This document shows positions 1 to 7,854 of a DNA stretch of 10,031 bases, piece by piece (the first letter of the stretch is position 1; each line of letters begins with the position of its first letter). The stretch spans positions 1 to 10,031 of the forward strand of contig JAQUNS010000015.1 in assembly GCA_028717465.1 (NCBI GenBank), written 5' to 3'. Source of the DNA: Candidatus Omnitrophota bacterium. Its GTDB lineage: Bacteria > Omnitrophota > Gorgyraeia > Kaelpiales > Kaelpiaceae. The notes beneath the pieces are model-generated. The model made no database searches and was not told the origin of the DNA. It saw only the letters and a program-made list of their open reading frames with translations. Both the position numbers and the translations under genes were made by a program.

Positions 1-1
1 A

Positions 2-295
2 GAAGATTTTAACGGTTTTATCCAGCAGCACAGAATACCGCATTATAAGATAGCCGGAAAATTCATCCGTTTTTCCCAGATAGAATTAGAAAAATACAAA
101 AACTTAACGGATAAACGGCCTAAAAAAAATACCGAGGCCGTAAAAAATTTAAAAACTCAAATCAAACCGATAGAGTACAGAAAAGACGACATTTCGACCT
201 TAGGCAGAGTTTTAGAATTTATCAGATTTAATGATTTCTACATCGTAAGTTTTCTATGCATAGCACTGTTATTAATTTATATATTAAAATATTGA
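2..295 (+). CDS. Excisionase/MerR-type helix-turn-helix protein with C-terminal membrane anchor (3' part only)
   Basis: The frame opening at base 2 is free of stops up to the TGA at 293-295 and gives the last 97 residues of a protein whose start lies outside the window. The visible N-terminal part reads IPHYKIAGKFIRFSQIELEKYK-like text (about residues 13-34), the second half of the small winged helix-turn-helix found in excisionase-family (HTH_17) DNA-binding domains: a wing of the form 'IPhyKigrkirF' followed by an acidic/aromatic helix. A lysine-rich polar linker follows (about 35-75). The last 20 residues are strongly hydrophobic (FYIVSFLCIALLLIYILKY) and look like one transmembrane helix ending almost at the stop. 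Inference: a membrane-tethered DNA-binding or regulatory protein with its DNA-binding part in the cytoplasm. The target is unknown. It sits just upstream of the promoter for the envelope cassette, but regulation of that cassette is only a guess. Confidence 0.7.
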   Translation, partial: EDFNGFIQQHRIPHYKIAGKFIRFSQIELEKYKNLTDKRPKKNTEAVKNLKTQIKPIEYRKDDISTLGRVLEFIRFNDFYIVSFLCIALLLIYILKY

Positions 296-332
296 AATAT
301 TATGTTAAAATTCAATAAATATATGGTATAAT
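271..332 (+). promoter_or_regulatory. Extended -10 promoter with AT-rich upstream region, driving the envelope cassette
   Basis: TATAAT at 327-332 is a perfect -10 hexamer, and TGG directly before it (324-326) makes an extended -10. A weak -35-like TTAAAA lies at 305-310 with a 16-base spacer. Bases 271-324 contain only three G/C, as in an UP-element-like tract. Seven bases separate the hexamer from the ATG at 340, so the predicted transcription start falls at or beside the first base of the start codon. Motif matches are seen directly; promoter activity is inferred. Confidence 0.7.
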
Positions 333-339
333 CTGTGCT

Positions 340-2001
340 ATGAAAATTTTAAGACCATTAGCCTATCATATAGCAGGCTTGCTAATAGCGGCTTCGGCTT
401 TCTCTTCACCGGCGCTGGCCGATGAAGCATATCCGGAATGGAAAGTAAAGCTGGCTTATACGCTCATAGCCAAGGCGAAAGAAGTAGAGCCCCAAGATCC
501 CGGCTTAGCCAAAGATTATTACTCCCGGGCGCAGAGCATATATCCCGAAAGCAGAAAAGTTGCCTCACTAAAGCCTGATGCCGGTTATTCTAAAGCTCAG
601 GATCCGAAATCAGAAAAAAACTACATCCAAGATGAGGCTGAAATTCAAGCAGTTCAAAGCATCCAGCAACAGCCGCATGTTCAATCGGAAGATGTTGTTG
701 CTTTAGAACCTCAGATAAAACTTATAGAAAAAGAAGAGCTCTACCAGAAACAAGAGCCGGTTCTGACAAAAACAGAAGGCACCGGCTACTATCAGGCCGG
801 AGAGTTCCCCGAATGTGCAATAGTCGCTAAGTTTGAAAGCATCGATGCTCAGGAAGTTTACTCTGCAGAGAAAAGAGGCCCTACGATTACAACAATTCTT
901 GATCCTTACTATATAGACCATAAAAATTTCAGAATTCCTTATTTTAAAGACAGGGAAGGCCTAAAACTCCATCCCTGGCTGGGCATAAGGGGAGAGTATG
1001 TTTATGATGAGCAGAGAGTTGCCCTAGAGAGCCTTATTATGGAGGCAAAAGAGTTCGACCAGAGAAGGAATGACCAGATAAGAGATTACATTTCGATGAA
1101 CAAAAAAGAGCTCTACAGGCAGGAAGTACTTTTGCATATCAGAGAATGGCTCCCTAAATTTACATTCATAAACCACAGAGAGAAAGTCAAAAGGGTCTAT
1201 GAGGCAAAGAGGCTCTGGTCTTCTAACGATACCTATTACGATAACTACGACAGAAAACAGTATCTTTTAGAACATACTATACCTAACCTTAAAAAACTAG
1301 GTTACCTGAAATTAAAACTTCGCTACGGAGACGAGCTATCTTACAGAACAAACGATCAGGCAGCTCACCTGCCTCATGAATCTTACATGGCCGGCTTTGA
1401 AACCTCTCCTCATATCTCCGGGCTGGGCAGAGTAAAAATCAGGTTTGAATATGAGTACTGGAACGGAGAATACAAAAGAGCAGCCGAGCAGGGCTGGTCA
1501 GAGAGAGAAGCCTATGCCAGAAAATACCTGCTGGAATTTGAGCTCTACAATCAGGAGAAATTTTTAAGGATTATGCCTCATTTTAGCTGGAAAAAAGAAC
1601 AGCATTCACCCAGTCACGATACCTGGTGGACAAAAAACCCGGGCTTAAAAATTCAAAAAAATATCAACGGAAAACTTATGTATACTACTGACTGGAACTA
1701 TGTTGACTATATACGCCTTCAAAACCCTTCCACGCCTTCAGGCAGAAAAATATCTGCATCCTGCTGGACATGGGAAAACGAAGTCGAATATGAGATTGTA
1801 ACAGACTTAAAGCTGACCATGGGCTTAGACTATGGCAAGGGGCTCGGTTTTAACGGTTTTGACAATACGAAGTGGCGAAGCGAGATGATGTTTAGAACAT
1901 TAGGCCTTATCGACCTCAGGTTAGGATACAGATACACCGAATACCTCAATGTGAACGATAATATAGATACGGTATATTTCAAACTGGGGCTATTTATATG
2001 A
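340..2001 (+). CDS. Secreted protein with helical N-terminus and beta-rich, probable outer-membrane barrel C-terminus
   Basis: The 553-residue product is not one I recognise by family. Residues 1-27 form a clear Sec signal peptide (basic start, hydrophobic core, Ala-Leu-Ala before Asp28). Residues about 34-71 form a TPR-like helical hairpin. A polar Gln/Glu/Lys-rich linker covers about 75-150, and a charged helical stretch about 225-300. From about 310 to the end the sequence alternates polar and hydrophobic residues with many Tyr/Trp, and it closes with a strand ending Tyr-Phe-Lys-Leu-Gly-Leu-Phe-Ile. This suggests an outer-membrane beta-barrel, although Phe is penultimate rather than last. 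The ATG at 340 is the earliest start possible: an in-frame TAA lies at 316 and no ATG, GTG or TTG intervenes. There is no Shine-Dalgarno sequence. The stop overlaps the next start (ATGA). Role inferred: outer-membrane anchor or pore of the four-gene cassette. Confidence 0.8.
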   Translation: MKILRPLAYHIAGLLIAASAFSSPALADEAYPEWKVKLAYTLIAKAKEVEPQDPGLAKDYYSRAQSIYPESRKVASLKPDAGYSKAQDPKSEKNYIQDEAEIQAVQSIQQQPHVQSEDVVALEPQIKLIEKEELYQKQEPVLTKTEGTGYYQAGEFPECAIVAKFESIDAQEVYSAEKRGPTITTILDPYYIDHKNFRIPYFKDREGLKLHPWLGIRGEYVYDEQRVALESLIMEAKEFDQRRNDQIRDYISMNKKELYRQEVLLHIREWLPKFTFINHREKVKRVYEAKRLWSSNDTYYDNYDRKQYLLEHTIPNLKKLGYLKLKLRYGDELSYRTNDQAAHLPHESYMAGFETSPHISGLGRVKIRFEYEYWNGEYKRAAEQGWSEREAYARKYLLEFELYNQEKFLRIMPHFSWKKEQHSPSHDTWWTKNPGLKIQKNINGKLMYTTDWNYVDYIRLQNPSTPSGRKISASCWTWENEVEYEIVTDLKLTMGLDYGKGLGFNGFDNTKWRSEMMFRTLGLIDLRLGYRYTEYLNVNDNIDTVYFKLGLFI

Positions 2002-2585
2002 AGAAGATATCTGCTCTATTTGTACTATTGTTGATGCTAAAACCATTCCATGCTTTTTCTGCCGAGTATTGCTTAAGAATAGCTGACTTTAACAGAGGCG
2101 AAAAACCCAACCTGATCAGTGGAGCTTACGGCTCCTGGAACAGGACCAAATGGGACAGGACCCAGTTTAGCAACGAAGATTTTGTAACCGACCCTGCAAT
2201 AGTATATTGCGGACGGGGCTGCAGCCTGGCAGTGTACTACGACGTAGATTCGCCCAATCCTCCGGTTTATAACGGTTTCTGGATGCAACTTGAAAGGATA
2301 GACCTAAGAGACTGGAGATACCTTTCTTTTTACGTAAAAGGGGATGAAAAAGAAGGTTTCACCACCACATTTAAAGTAAATATAAAGAGTATTCAAGGCA
2401 AAATCGCATCGTTTACCGTAAAAGACGTAACCTCTGAATGGCAGGAAGTAATTATTCCTTTTGATAGAATGAATCAGGAAGCCGATTTTTCGGAAGCTTA
2501 TGAGTTTTTAATAATATTTGACGAAAGAGATGTCACAAAGCTGACAGGCCGAATATACCTGGATGAATTTTATCTTTACAAATAA
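1998..2585 (+). CDS. Secreted jelly-roll (carbohydrate-binding-like) protein
   Basis: The 195-residue product starts with a Sec signal peptide (Lys2-Lys3, hydrophobic core, likely cleavage near Ala19-Ala22). The mature part is one beta-sandwich domain resembling CBM11/CIA30-type galactose-binding folds. It has an initial 'aDFNRGE' strand and a 'SLAVYYDV' strand. A 'DLRDWRYLSFYVKGD' segment and 'VTSEWQEVIIPFDRM' follow, and the last strand is 'GRIYLDEFYLYK'. These elements come in the order usual for such modules, where 'tseWqeviiPf' and 'iylDe' are recurring signatures. Three cysteines (Cys25 and a CGRGC pair) lie in the exported part. The start overlaps the upstream stop by four bases (ATGA), with a GGGG tract at 1986-1989 as a possible ribosome site. 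Sugar binding is inferred from the fold type; no catalytic residues are evident. A purely structural periplasmic or surface role is equally possible. Confidence 0.75.
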   Translation: MKKISALFVLLLMLKPFHAFSAEYCLRIADFNRGEKPNLISGAYGSWNRTKWDRTQFSNEDFVTDPAIVYCGRGCSLAVYYDVDSPNPPVYNGFWMQLERIDLRDWRYLSFYVKGDEKEGFTTTFKVNIKSIQGKIASFTVKDVTSEWQEVIIPFDRMNQEADFSEAYEFLIIFDERDVTKLTGRIYLDEFYLYK

Positions 2586-3069
2586 CCGGTTAAAAATACT
2601 CAGGGCTTTTACTGTCATCTCCTTAAGCTTGGTAATATTGGCTGCAGGAGGATGCAGAAAGTACCAGGCTGACAGCCTGATAAAAAAAGAAGCTGCAAAC
2701 TATCAAACTTTGGGCAGGCTTGCCCAGGATAAGAATGATTTAGCCCAGGCTATGAGTTACTATAAAAAAGCAACTTATCTTGACCCTTACAACGCCAAGA
2801 TATATAATGACTTAGCCGTTATATATGAGCAAAAACAAATGTATCCTCAGGCCGAAGACAGCTACATAAAAGCAATAGAGATAGACAATGGATTTCTGCC
2901 TGCTTATTTTAATTTAGGCCGGCTCTACGAGAAAATTGGTGATCCGGAAAGAGCTGTCCAATACTATAAAAAGAGGATAGAATTATCCGGTGAAAAAGAT
3001 AAAAATGACCCCTGGGTTTGGAAAGCAAAACAGAGAGTCCAGTTCTATGAATCCTCAGGCAAAAATTAG
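2563..3069 (+). CDS. TPR protein, probable outer-membrane lipoprotein
   Basis: The 168-residue product begins with a basic n-region (Arg9, Lys11, Arg14), a hydrophobic stretch (about 15-28) and Ala-Ala-Gly-Gly-Cys31. This is a tolerable though not ideal lipobox, since Leu is not at -3. Three consecutive TPR units follow at about 44-77, 78-111 and 112-145, each with the Tyr/Leu/Gly, Ala and Ala/Pro pattern of the family. A short helical tail (DPWVWKAKQRV) ends the protein. TPR units bind partner proteins, so it is probably a scaffold on the periplasmic face of a membrane. The gene overlaps the preceding gene by 23 bases and lacks a strong Shine-Dalgarno, which suggests translational coupling. 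It is a clear paralogue of the next gene. If the lipobox is not used, the N-terminus would be a plain membrane anchor. Confidence 0.8.
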   Translation: MNFIFTNNRLKILRAFTVISLSLVILAAGGCRKYQADSLIKKEAANYQTLGRLAQDKNDLAQAMSYYKKATYLDPYNAKIYNDLAVIYEQKQMYPQAEDSYIKAIEIDNGFLPAYFNLGRLYEKIGDPERAVQYYKKRIELSGEKDKNDPWVWKAKQRVQFYESSGKN

Positions 3070-3856
3070 TATTAATAAGTCCGTGCTGGCACTGGCTGCG
3101 CTACTGCTGTTGCCGGTTGTTTCTGCTTGGGCCGATGCAAACCTGAAAGCAGAGGCCTTAGACTACAGAAAAAAAGGCTATCAGGCTCAGCAGGCAGGCG
3201 ATATAGAGATGGCAATGGTCTATTATAGAAAAGCTTCCATGCTGGATTCTTTCTATGCTATTCCCCATAACGATATGGGCATAATTTATGAGATCAAAGG
3301 CTACCTGAATAAAGCCGAAGAAGAATACTTAACTGCCGTTAAAAAGAACCCTGAATTTGCAGAAGCGCATATGAACCTTGCCCTGCTGTATGAACGCATG
3401 AATCAGATAGATAAAGCGCTGCCCCATTTTATAAAAAGAGTTGAGCTGGGCAACAGAAACGACGCCTGGACAAAAAGAGCCTGGCAGAAGCTCTGGAACT
3501 ATGCCCCAGAACAGGCTAGAGAGACTGAAGCAAGAGTATTGGCGCGGGAAGTAGCAGGCAAAATGCAGGAACAGAAAGAGAGCAATAAAATAACGGCAGA
3601 AAAGCACTATCAGAAAGGAATTTATTATTTAAAGCAAAAAATACACCAAAATGCTTATGAAGAGCTCAAAAGCGCCGTAACCTTAGCCCCGGACAATAAT
3701 GAATACCAGATAGCTTATAAAAAAGCCCATAAAGAATACCTGATAAATCAGATAAAAGTCTATTCTAAAAACGGCATAGATTATATTCAATCTGACGACT
3801 ACGTAAAAGCCAAGCAGGAACTTGAGAAAATTTTTGAGTTAATGCCCAGGGAATAA
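3047..3856 (+). CDS. Secreted TPR protein, paralogue of the preceding gene
   Basis: I place the start at the ATG at 3047 rather than the longer in-frame ATG at 2990. From 3047 the 269-residue product opens with a textbook signal peptide: Lys6 and Lys11, a Leu/Ala-rich core, and Ala-Trp-Ala before Asp30. The longer form would bury this behind 19 polar residues. TPR units lie at about 37-70, 71-104 and 105-138. A charged helical region follows (about 140-180), then another TPR at about 184-217 and a partial one at the C-terminus (about 232-269). Residues 37-134 align without gaps to residues 44-141 of the preceding lipoprotein, with about 37 identities in 98 by eye. The extra C-terminal TPRs are unique to this copy. 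It is probably a soluble periplasmic adaptor working with the other cassette members. The start overlaps the upstream gene by 23 bases. Confidence 0.82.
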   Translation: MNPQAKISINKSVLALAALLLLPVVSAWADANLKAEALDYRKKGYQAQQAGDIEMAMVYYRKASMLDSFYAIPHNDMGIIYEIKGYLNKAEEEYLTAVKKNPEFAEAHMNLALLYERMNQIDKALPHFIKRVELGNRNDAWTKRAWQKLWNYAPEQARETEARVLAREVAGKMQEQKESNKITAEKHYQKGIYYLKQKIHQNAYEELKSAVTLAPDNNEYQIAYKKAHKEYLINQIKVYSKNGIDYIQSDDYVKAKQELEKIFELMPRE

Positions 3857-3884
3857 CAGCCATACCTCGTCAATCTAAAATATT

Positions 3885-6470
3885 ATGAGTTCTAATGAAT
3901 CAGCCTATTTTATTGACGCAAGCAATTATATTTACAGGGCATATTATGCACTGCCGGCACTTAACAACTCCAAGGGCATCCCTACAAATGCAGTGTACGG
4001 ATTTTTAACTATGCTTAAGAAACTAATAAAAGAAAAAACCCCGGACTATTTAGCCATAGCTTTTGACCATAAGGCCCCCAGCTTTAGAAAAGACTTATAC
4101 TCAGGCTATAAGGCAACCAGGAAACCTGCCCCGGATAAGCTGATAAGCCAGATTTTGACAATAAAAGATATTATAAAAAAATATAATATTGCAGCATTTG
4201 AGCTAAAAGGATACGAGGCTGATGATATACTGGCATCTTTGGCTAAAAATGCTGCTAGGAAAGGATTGTCTGTCTTTATAGTCAGTTCCGACAAGGATAT
4301 TGTCCAGACGGTAGATAACAACATATCTATTTATGACCCTAAAAAGAACCTGGTTTTAAATAAAAACAACATAAAAGATTTCTACCCCATAGAACCGGAA
4401 TTCTTTGCTGATTTTCTAGCCCTAAAAGGCGATAAAACCGACAATGTGCCGGGCATTCCCGGAATAGGAGAAGCAATGGCGCAGGAGATAATAACAAAGT
4501 ACGGCACAATAGAAAAAATTATCGATAGTACCGCCATGATGCCGGATAAAGAAAAATCTCTAATCGAAAACAACAAAGACCAGCTGCTATTAAGCAAGCA
4601 ACTGACTAAACTCAATACAGAGATTGATTTAAATGTAAACCTGCAGAAAATCAGAATAAAAGAGCCCAACTATTGCGAACTTATAACTGCATTTGAAGAA
4701 CTCGAATTCAACAACATGACAAAAGAGCTGCTATCTGAGTTAAATTACAATCTAAACATAAAACAACACATTTTAAAAACCAGGAAAGAGCTCATTAAGA
4801 TTACTGAAGATATTAGAGCCCGGGGCTATTTCTCTTTTGTGGCAGGGCAGGATTCGGTTGTTCTGTGCATCAACAACGCTGTCTGGGTATTGCCAGGCCG
4901 GCTGATACCTGAAAACAGAGACCTTCTTAACGGCATATTTAATGACAAAACTTTAGAAAAAATTTCATATCAGATAAAAGATTTTTACAAAGAGATAAAA
5001 AAATACGGCATATCAATAGAAAACCCCGTATTTGACCTGGCTATCAGCGCCTATCTGCTAAACCCGTCCTGGCAAAAATATGAGCTTTTTAGAATAGCCC
5101 TCAATTACGCCAAAGACGGCTTAAAACTGGCTGCCCTTTTAATAAATAAAAATAACTCCGGGAAAGATTTAGATGAAAAAATATCAGCCTGTTATGTTAT
5201 AGATAAAATATACCCTGAAATCTTTGAAAAATTAAGGATATTCAAGCTGGACAAGCTTTACTATGAAATAGAATCTCAGTTAATATTTATTCTATCCGAA
5301 ATGGAGGAACAGGGCATAAGAGTAGATACAACCTATCTGCTTGGCCTGCTTAAAGACTATGATAAAAAAATAGCCTCTATATCTAAAGATATTTATCAAG
5401 CCTGCCAAGAAAAATTCAACCTAAACTCTCCAAAGCAGCTCGGAACAATTCTTTACCAAAAACTAAACCTCAAACCAATAAAAAAGGGCAAGACCGGCCC
5501 TTCTACCGATGAAGAGACGCTTAAAAAACTCAGTTGTTATCACCCTGTAGCTGATATGGTTTTAAAATACAGAGAGCTCAGCAAAATTAAGAATACATAC
5601 ATAGAGGGCCTGCTTAAGAATGTATCTGAATCAGACAATAAAATTCATCCCACTTTTAATCAGACTACGGCCCAAACAGGCAGGCTGACCTGCTCCAATC
5701 CTAACTTACAAAACATACCTATACGCTCTGAGTTAGGCAGGCAGATCAGGCGCGCTTTTGTGCCAAGCAAAGAAAATGATATTTTTATTTCGGCGGATTA
5801 TTCCCAGATTGAGTTAAGAATATTGGCCCATCTTTCCAAAGACCCCGGGCTTCAAGAGGCCTTTAAAAAAAACAAAGATGTTCACAAACATACTGCGGCT
5901 TTGATCTTTGGATTAAAAGAAGACGCCATAGATGATGCCATGCGTTCGGCGGCAAAAACCGTAAACTTCGGCATAATATACGGCATATCGCCTTACGGAC
6001 TGGCAAAACAATTGGGCGTTTCAATTCCAGAAGCAGCTGATTTTATAGACAGCTATTTCGCGCTCTATCCTAAAGTAAAAGAGTATATGCAAACAGAGAT
6101 AGATAAATCGCGCAGGTCCGGCTATACCTCTACTCTGTTCAACAGGCGAAGGTATGTCCCGGAAATAAACTCCCCCGATACCGCAATAAGGGAGTTCGGA
6201 GAGAGAATAGCAGTAAATACCCCTGTCCAGGGTACATCGGCAGACCTAATAAAAAAAGTTATGGTTACAATAGCATCTGAGATAAAAAGAGAAAATATGG
6301 CTGTTACGCTTATACTCCAGATTCACGATGAACTGCTCTATCAGACTGATATCCAAAATCTAAAAACAGCCCAAAACCTAATTAAAGATAAGATGGAAAA
6401 TACTTTGATTTTAGACATACCGCTTAAAGTCAATATTACTTCCGGGCCTAATTGGCTGGAGCTAAATTAA
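3885..6470 (+). CDS. polA: DNA polymerase I with degenerate proofreading domain
   Basis: The 861-residue enzyme fills gaps and removes RNA primers during lagging-strand synthesis and repair. The N-terminal 5'-nuclease (about 1-280) keeps its metal ligands: Asp11 in IDASNYIYRAYYA, Asp61 in AFDHKAP, Glu111/Asp113/Asp114 in YEADD, Asp136/Asp138 in SSDKD, and Asp183/Asp186 in GDKTDNVPG, which leads into the helix-hairpin DNA-binding loop. The central 3'-5' exonuclease-like domain (about 300-450) lacks the catalytic Asp-x-Glu; the site reads F-V-A-G at 318-321. The polymerase domain (about 455-861) has motif A with Asp638 (ADYSQIELR), motif B with Arg687, Lys691, Phe695 and Tyr699, and motif C with His814-Asp815. 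Phe695 corresponds to the E. coli Phe762 that disfavours dideoxynucleotides. The ATG at 3885 is the first start after an in-frame TAA at 3876 and has no Shine-Dalgarno. The glgA gene begins one base after the stop. Confidence 0.98.
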   Translation: MSSNESAYFIDASNYIYRAYYALPALNNSKGIPTNAVYGFLTMLKKLIKEKTPDYLAIAFDHKAPSFRKDLYSGYKATRKPAPDKLISQILTIKDIIKKYNIAAFELKGYEADDILASLAKNAARKGLSVFIVSSDKDIVQTVDNNISIYDPKKNLVLNKNNIKDFYPIEPEFFADFLALKGDKTDNVPGIPGIGEAMAQEIITKYGTIEKIIDSTAMMPDKEKSLIENNKDQLLLSKQLTKLNTEIDLNVNLQKIRIKEPNYCELITAFEELEFNNMTKELLSELNYNLNIKQHILKTRKELIKITEDIRARGYFSFVAGQDSVVLCINNAVWVLPGRLIPENRDLLNGIFNDKTLEKISYQIKDFYKEIKKYGISIENPVFDLAISAYLLNPSWQKYELFRIALNYAKDGLKLAALLINKNNSGKDLDEKISACYVIDKIYPEIFEKLRIFKLDKLYYEIESQLIFILSEMEEQGIRVDTTYLLGLLKDYDKKIASISKDIYQACQEKFNLNSPKQLGTILYQKLNLKPIKKGKTGPSTDEETLKKLSCYHPVADMVLKYRELSKIKNTYIEGLLKNVSESDNKIHPTFNQTTAQTGRLTCSNPNLQNIPIRSELGRQIRRAFVPSKENDIFISADYSQIELRILAHLSKDPGLQEAFKKNKDVHKHTAALIFGLKEDAIDDAMRSAAKTVNFGIIYGISPYGLAKQLGVSIPEAADFIDSYFALYPKVKEYMQTEIDKSRRSGYTSTLFNRRRYVPEINSPDTAIREFGERIAVNTPVQGTSADLIKKVMVTIASEIKRENMAVTLILQIHDELLYQTDIQNLKTAQNLIKDKMENTLILDIPLKVNITSGPNWLELN

Positions 6471-6471
6471 A

Positions 6472-7854
6472 ATGAAGATACTATTTGCATCACCGGAGGT
6501 ATTCCCTTATGTTAAAACAGGCGGCCTAGCGGATGTTTCCGGATCTTTACCTAAAGCCTTAAACCTTCTTGGTGTTGACATTAGAATATCGATGCCCAAA
6601 TATAAAGGCCTGGATTCAAAGTATGACCTGCTGGGACAAAAAGTTCCGGTATATTTCATAGAAAATGACGATTATTATTGCAGAGAATATCTTTACGGCG
6701 CTCCGGAAGGAGATTATCCGGACAATCTGGAAAGATTCTCTTTTTACTGCTCAGAGACGCTAAGCAGGCTCAAAAAAGAAAATTTTAAACCGGAAATAAT
6801 CCACTGTAACGACTGGCAAACCGCCTTAATACCGGTATACCTTAAAACATTATATAAAAACGACGATTTTTTTAAAAACACCAAGATTGTTTTTACGATA
6901 CACAATATGGCCAATCAGGGCATATTCCAGGCAAGTGAGTGGGACAAAACCGGACTGGACAAAAGGCTGTTTAACCCGGAAGGCCTGGAGTTCTACGGCA
7001 AAATAAACCTGATGAAGGCCGGATTGATATTCTCTGATTTTATAACTACGGTAAGCCCAGCCTACAGCCTCCAGATACAGACAAAAGAATACGGCTTTGG
7101 CCTGGAAAATGTGCTGCGCAGCAGAAAAAAAGAGATCACCGGCATTATAAACGGCATTGACTTTAGCTATTGGGATCCAGAGAAAGATACTGCCTTACCA
7201 AACAGATACTCCTACAGCGATCTGGACAAAAAACCTCTCAACAAGCAGTATCTCCAGGCAGAACACCGCATGGCAATAGGCAGAGATATCCCGCTCATCG
7301 GCGCAATAGGCAGGCTTACGGACCAGAAAGGCTGGGATATTCTGGCTAGCGCAATGGATGAAATATCAAAAATAGACCTGCAGATAATAATTTTGGGAGA
7401 AGGAGAGAGTAAATACCAAAAGCTTCTCCTGGAGTTATCTGAAAAGTACCCTCTTAAAATATGCTTTAAGGCCGGTTTTGACCATATCTTGGCAAAAAAA
7501 ATATATGCCTCATCAGACATATTTCTAATGCCGTCTAAGTTTGAGCCCTGCGGCCTGGGGCAGCTCATAAGCTACCGCTACGGCACTGTACCCGTTGCCA
7601 GGGAAACCGGAGGGCTAAAAGATACGATAACGGACTACTCTCAAGACCATGTCCATGGCAGCGGATTTTTATTTCAAAATTACGATTCTAATTCCCTGAC
7701 AGAAGCCTTAGCCAGGGCGCTGGAAGTCTATGCTCAGAGACGGAAATGGAGAGCCTTACAGAAAAGAATCATGAAACTGGACTACTCTTGGGATAATTCC
7801 GCTAAAGAATACAAAAAACTATACAAAAACATGGCAACGCAACATCCTGCTTAA
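6472..7854 (+). CDS. glgA: Glycogen (starch) synthase, GT5 family
   Basis: The 460-residue cytoplasmic enzyme transfers glucose from ADP-glucose to the end of an alpha-1,4-glucan; the length is close to the family's usual 470-480. The N-terminal Rossmann domain carries Lys15 in KTGGLADV, the ADP-glucose-binding signature, then CNDWQTALIP and IHNMANQGIF (usual HNLAYQGIF). INGIDFSYWDP joins the two domains. The C-terminal GT-B domain has Arg281 and Lys286 in GRLTDQKG, which grip the sugar-nucleotide phosphates. It also has the catalytic-region motif EPCGLGQL with Glu358, followed by RYGTVPVARETGGLKDT. It starts one base after the polA stop, with GGAG at 6458-6461 as ribosome site, so the two are surely co-transcribed. 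No other glycogen genes (glgB, glgC, glgP) are in view. A sister sugar-nucleotide specificity cannot be excluded, but GT5 assignment is firm. Confidence 0.97.
   Translation: MKILFASPEVFPYVKTGGLADVSGSLPKALNLLGVDIRISMPKYKGLDSKYDLLGQKVPVYFIENDDYYCREYLYGAPEGDYPDNLERFSFYCSETLSRLKKENFKPEIIHCNDWQTALIPVYLKTLYKNDDFFKNTKIVFTIHNMANQGIFQASEWDKTGLDKRLFNPEGLEFYGKINLMKAGLIFSDFITTVSPAYSLQIQTKEYGFGLENVLRSRKKEITGIINGIDFSYWDPEKDTALPNRYSYSDLDKKPLNKQYLQAEHRMAIGRDIPLIGAIGRLTDQKGWDILASAMDEISKIDLQIIILGEGESKYQKLLLELSEKYPLKICFKAGFDHILAKKIYASSDIFLMPSKFEPCGLGQLISYRYGTVPVARETGGLKDTITDYSQDHVHGSGFLFQNYDSNSLTEALARALEVYAQRRKWRALQKRIMKLDYSWDNSAKEYKKLYKNMATQHPA

Noticed and set aside
288..301. AATATT repeated with short spacing, as a hairpin terminator after the first gene
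   Set aside because: It is A/T only, with no stable GC stem and no U-tract; it fits better as part of the AT-rich promoter upstream region.
2990..3046. Longer start for the second TPR gene (ATG at 2990)
   Set aside because: It would put 19 polar residues before a textbook signal peptide that begins with its own ATG at 3047.
3876..3881. TAAAAT as a -10 for a polA promoter
   Set aside because: It is only three bases from the ATG, so transcription would start inside the gene, and no -35 match is present at the right distance.
7212..7568. 118-codon open frame on the minus strand
   Set aside because: It lies wholly inside glgA, whose motifs are intact; the translation shows no recognisable domain.
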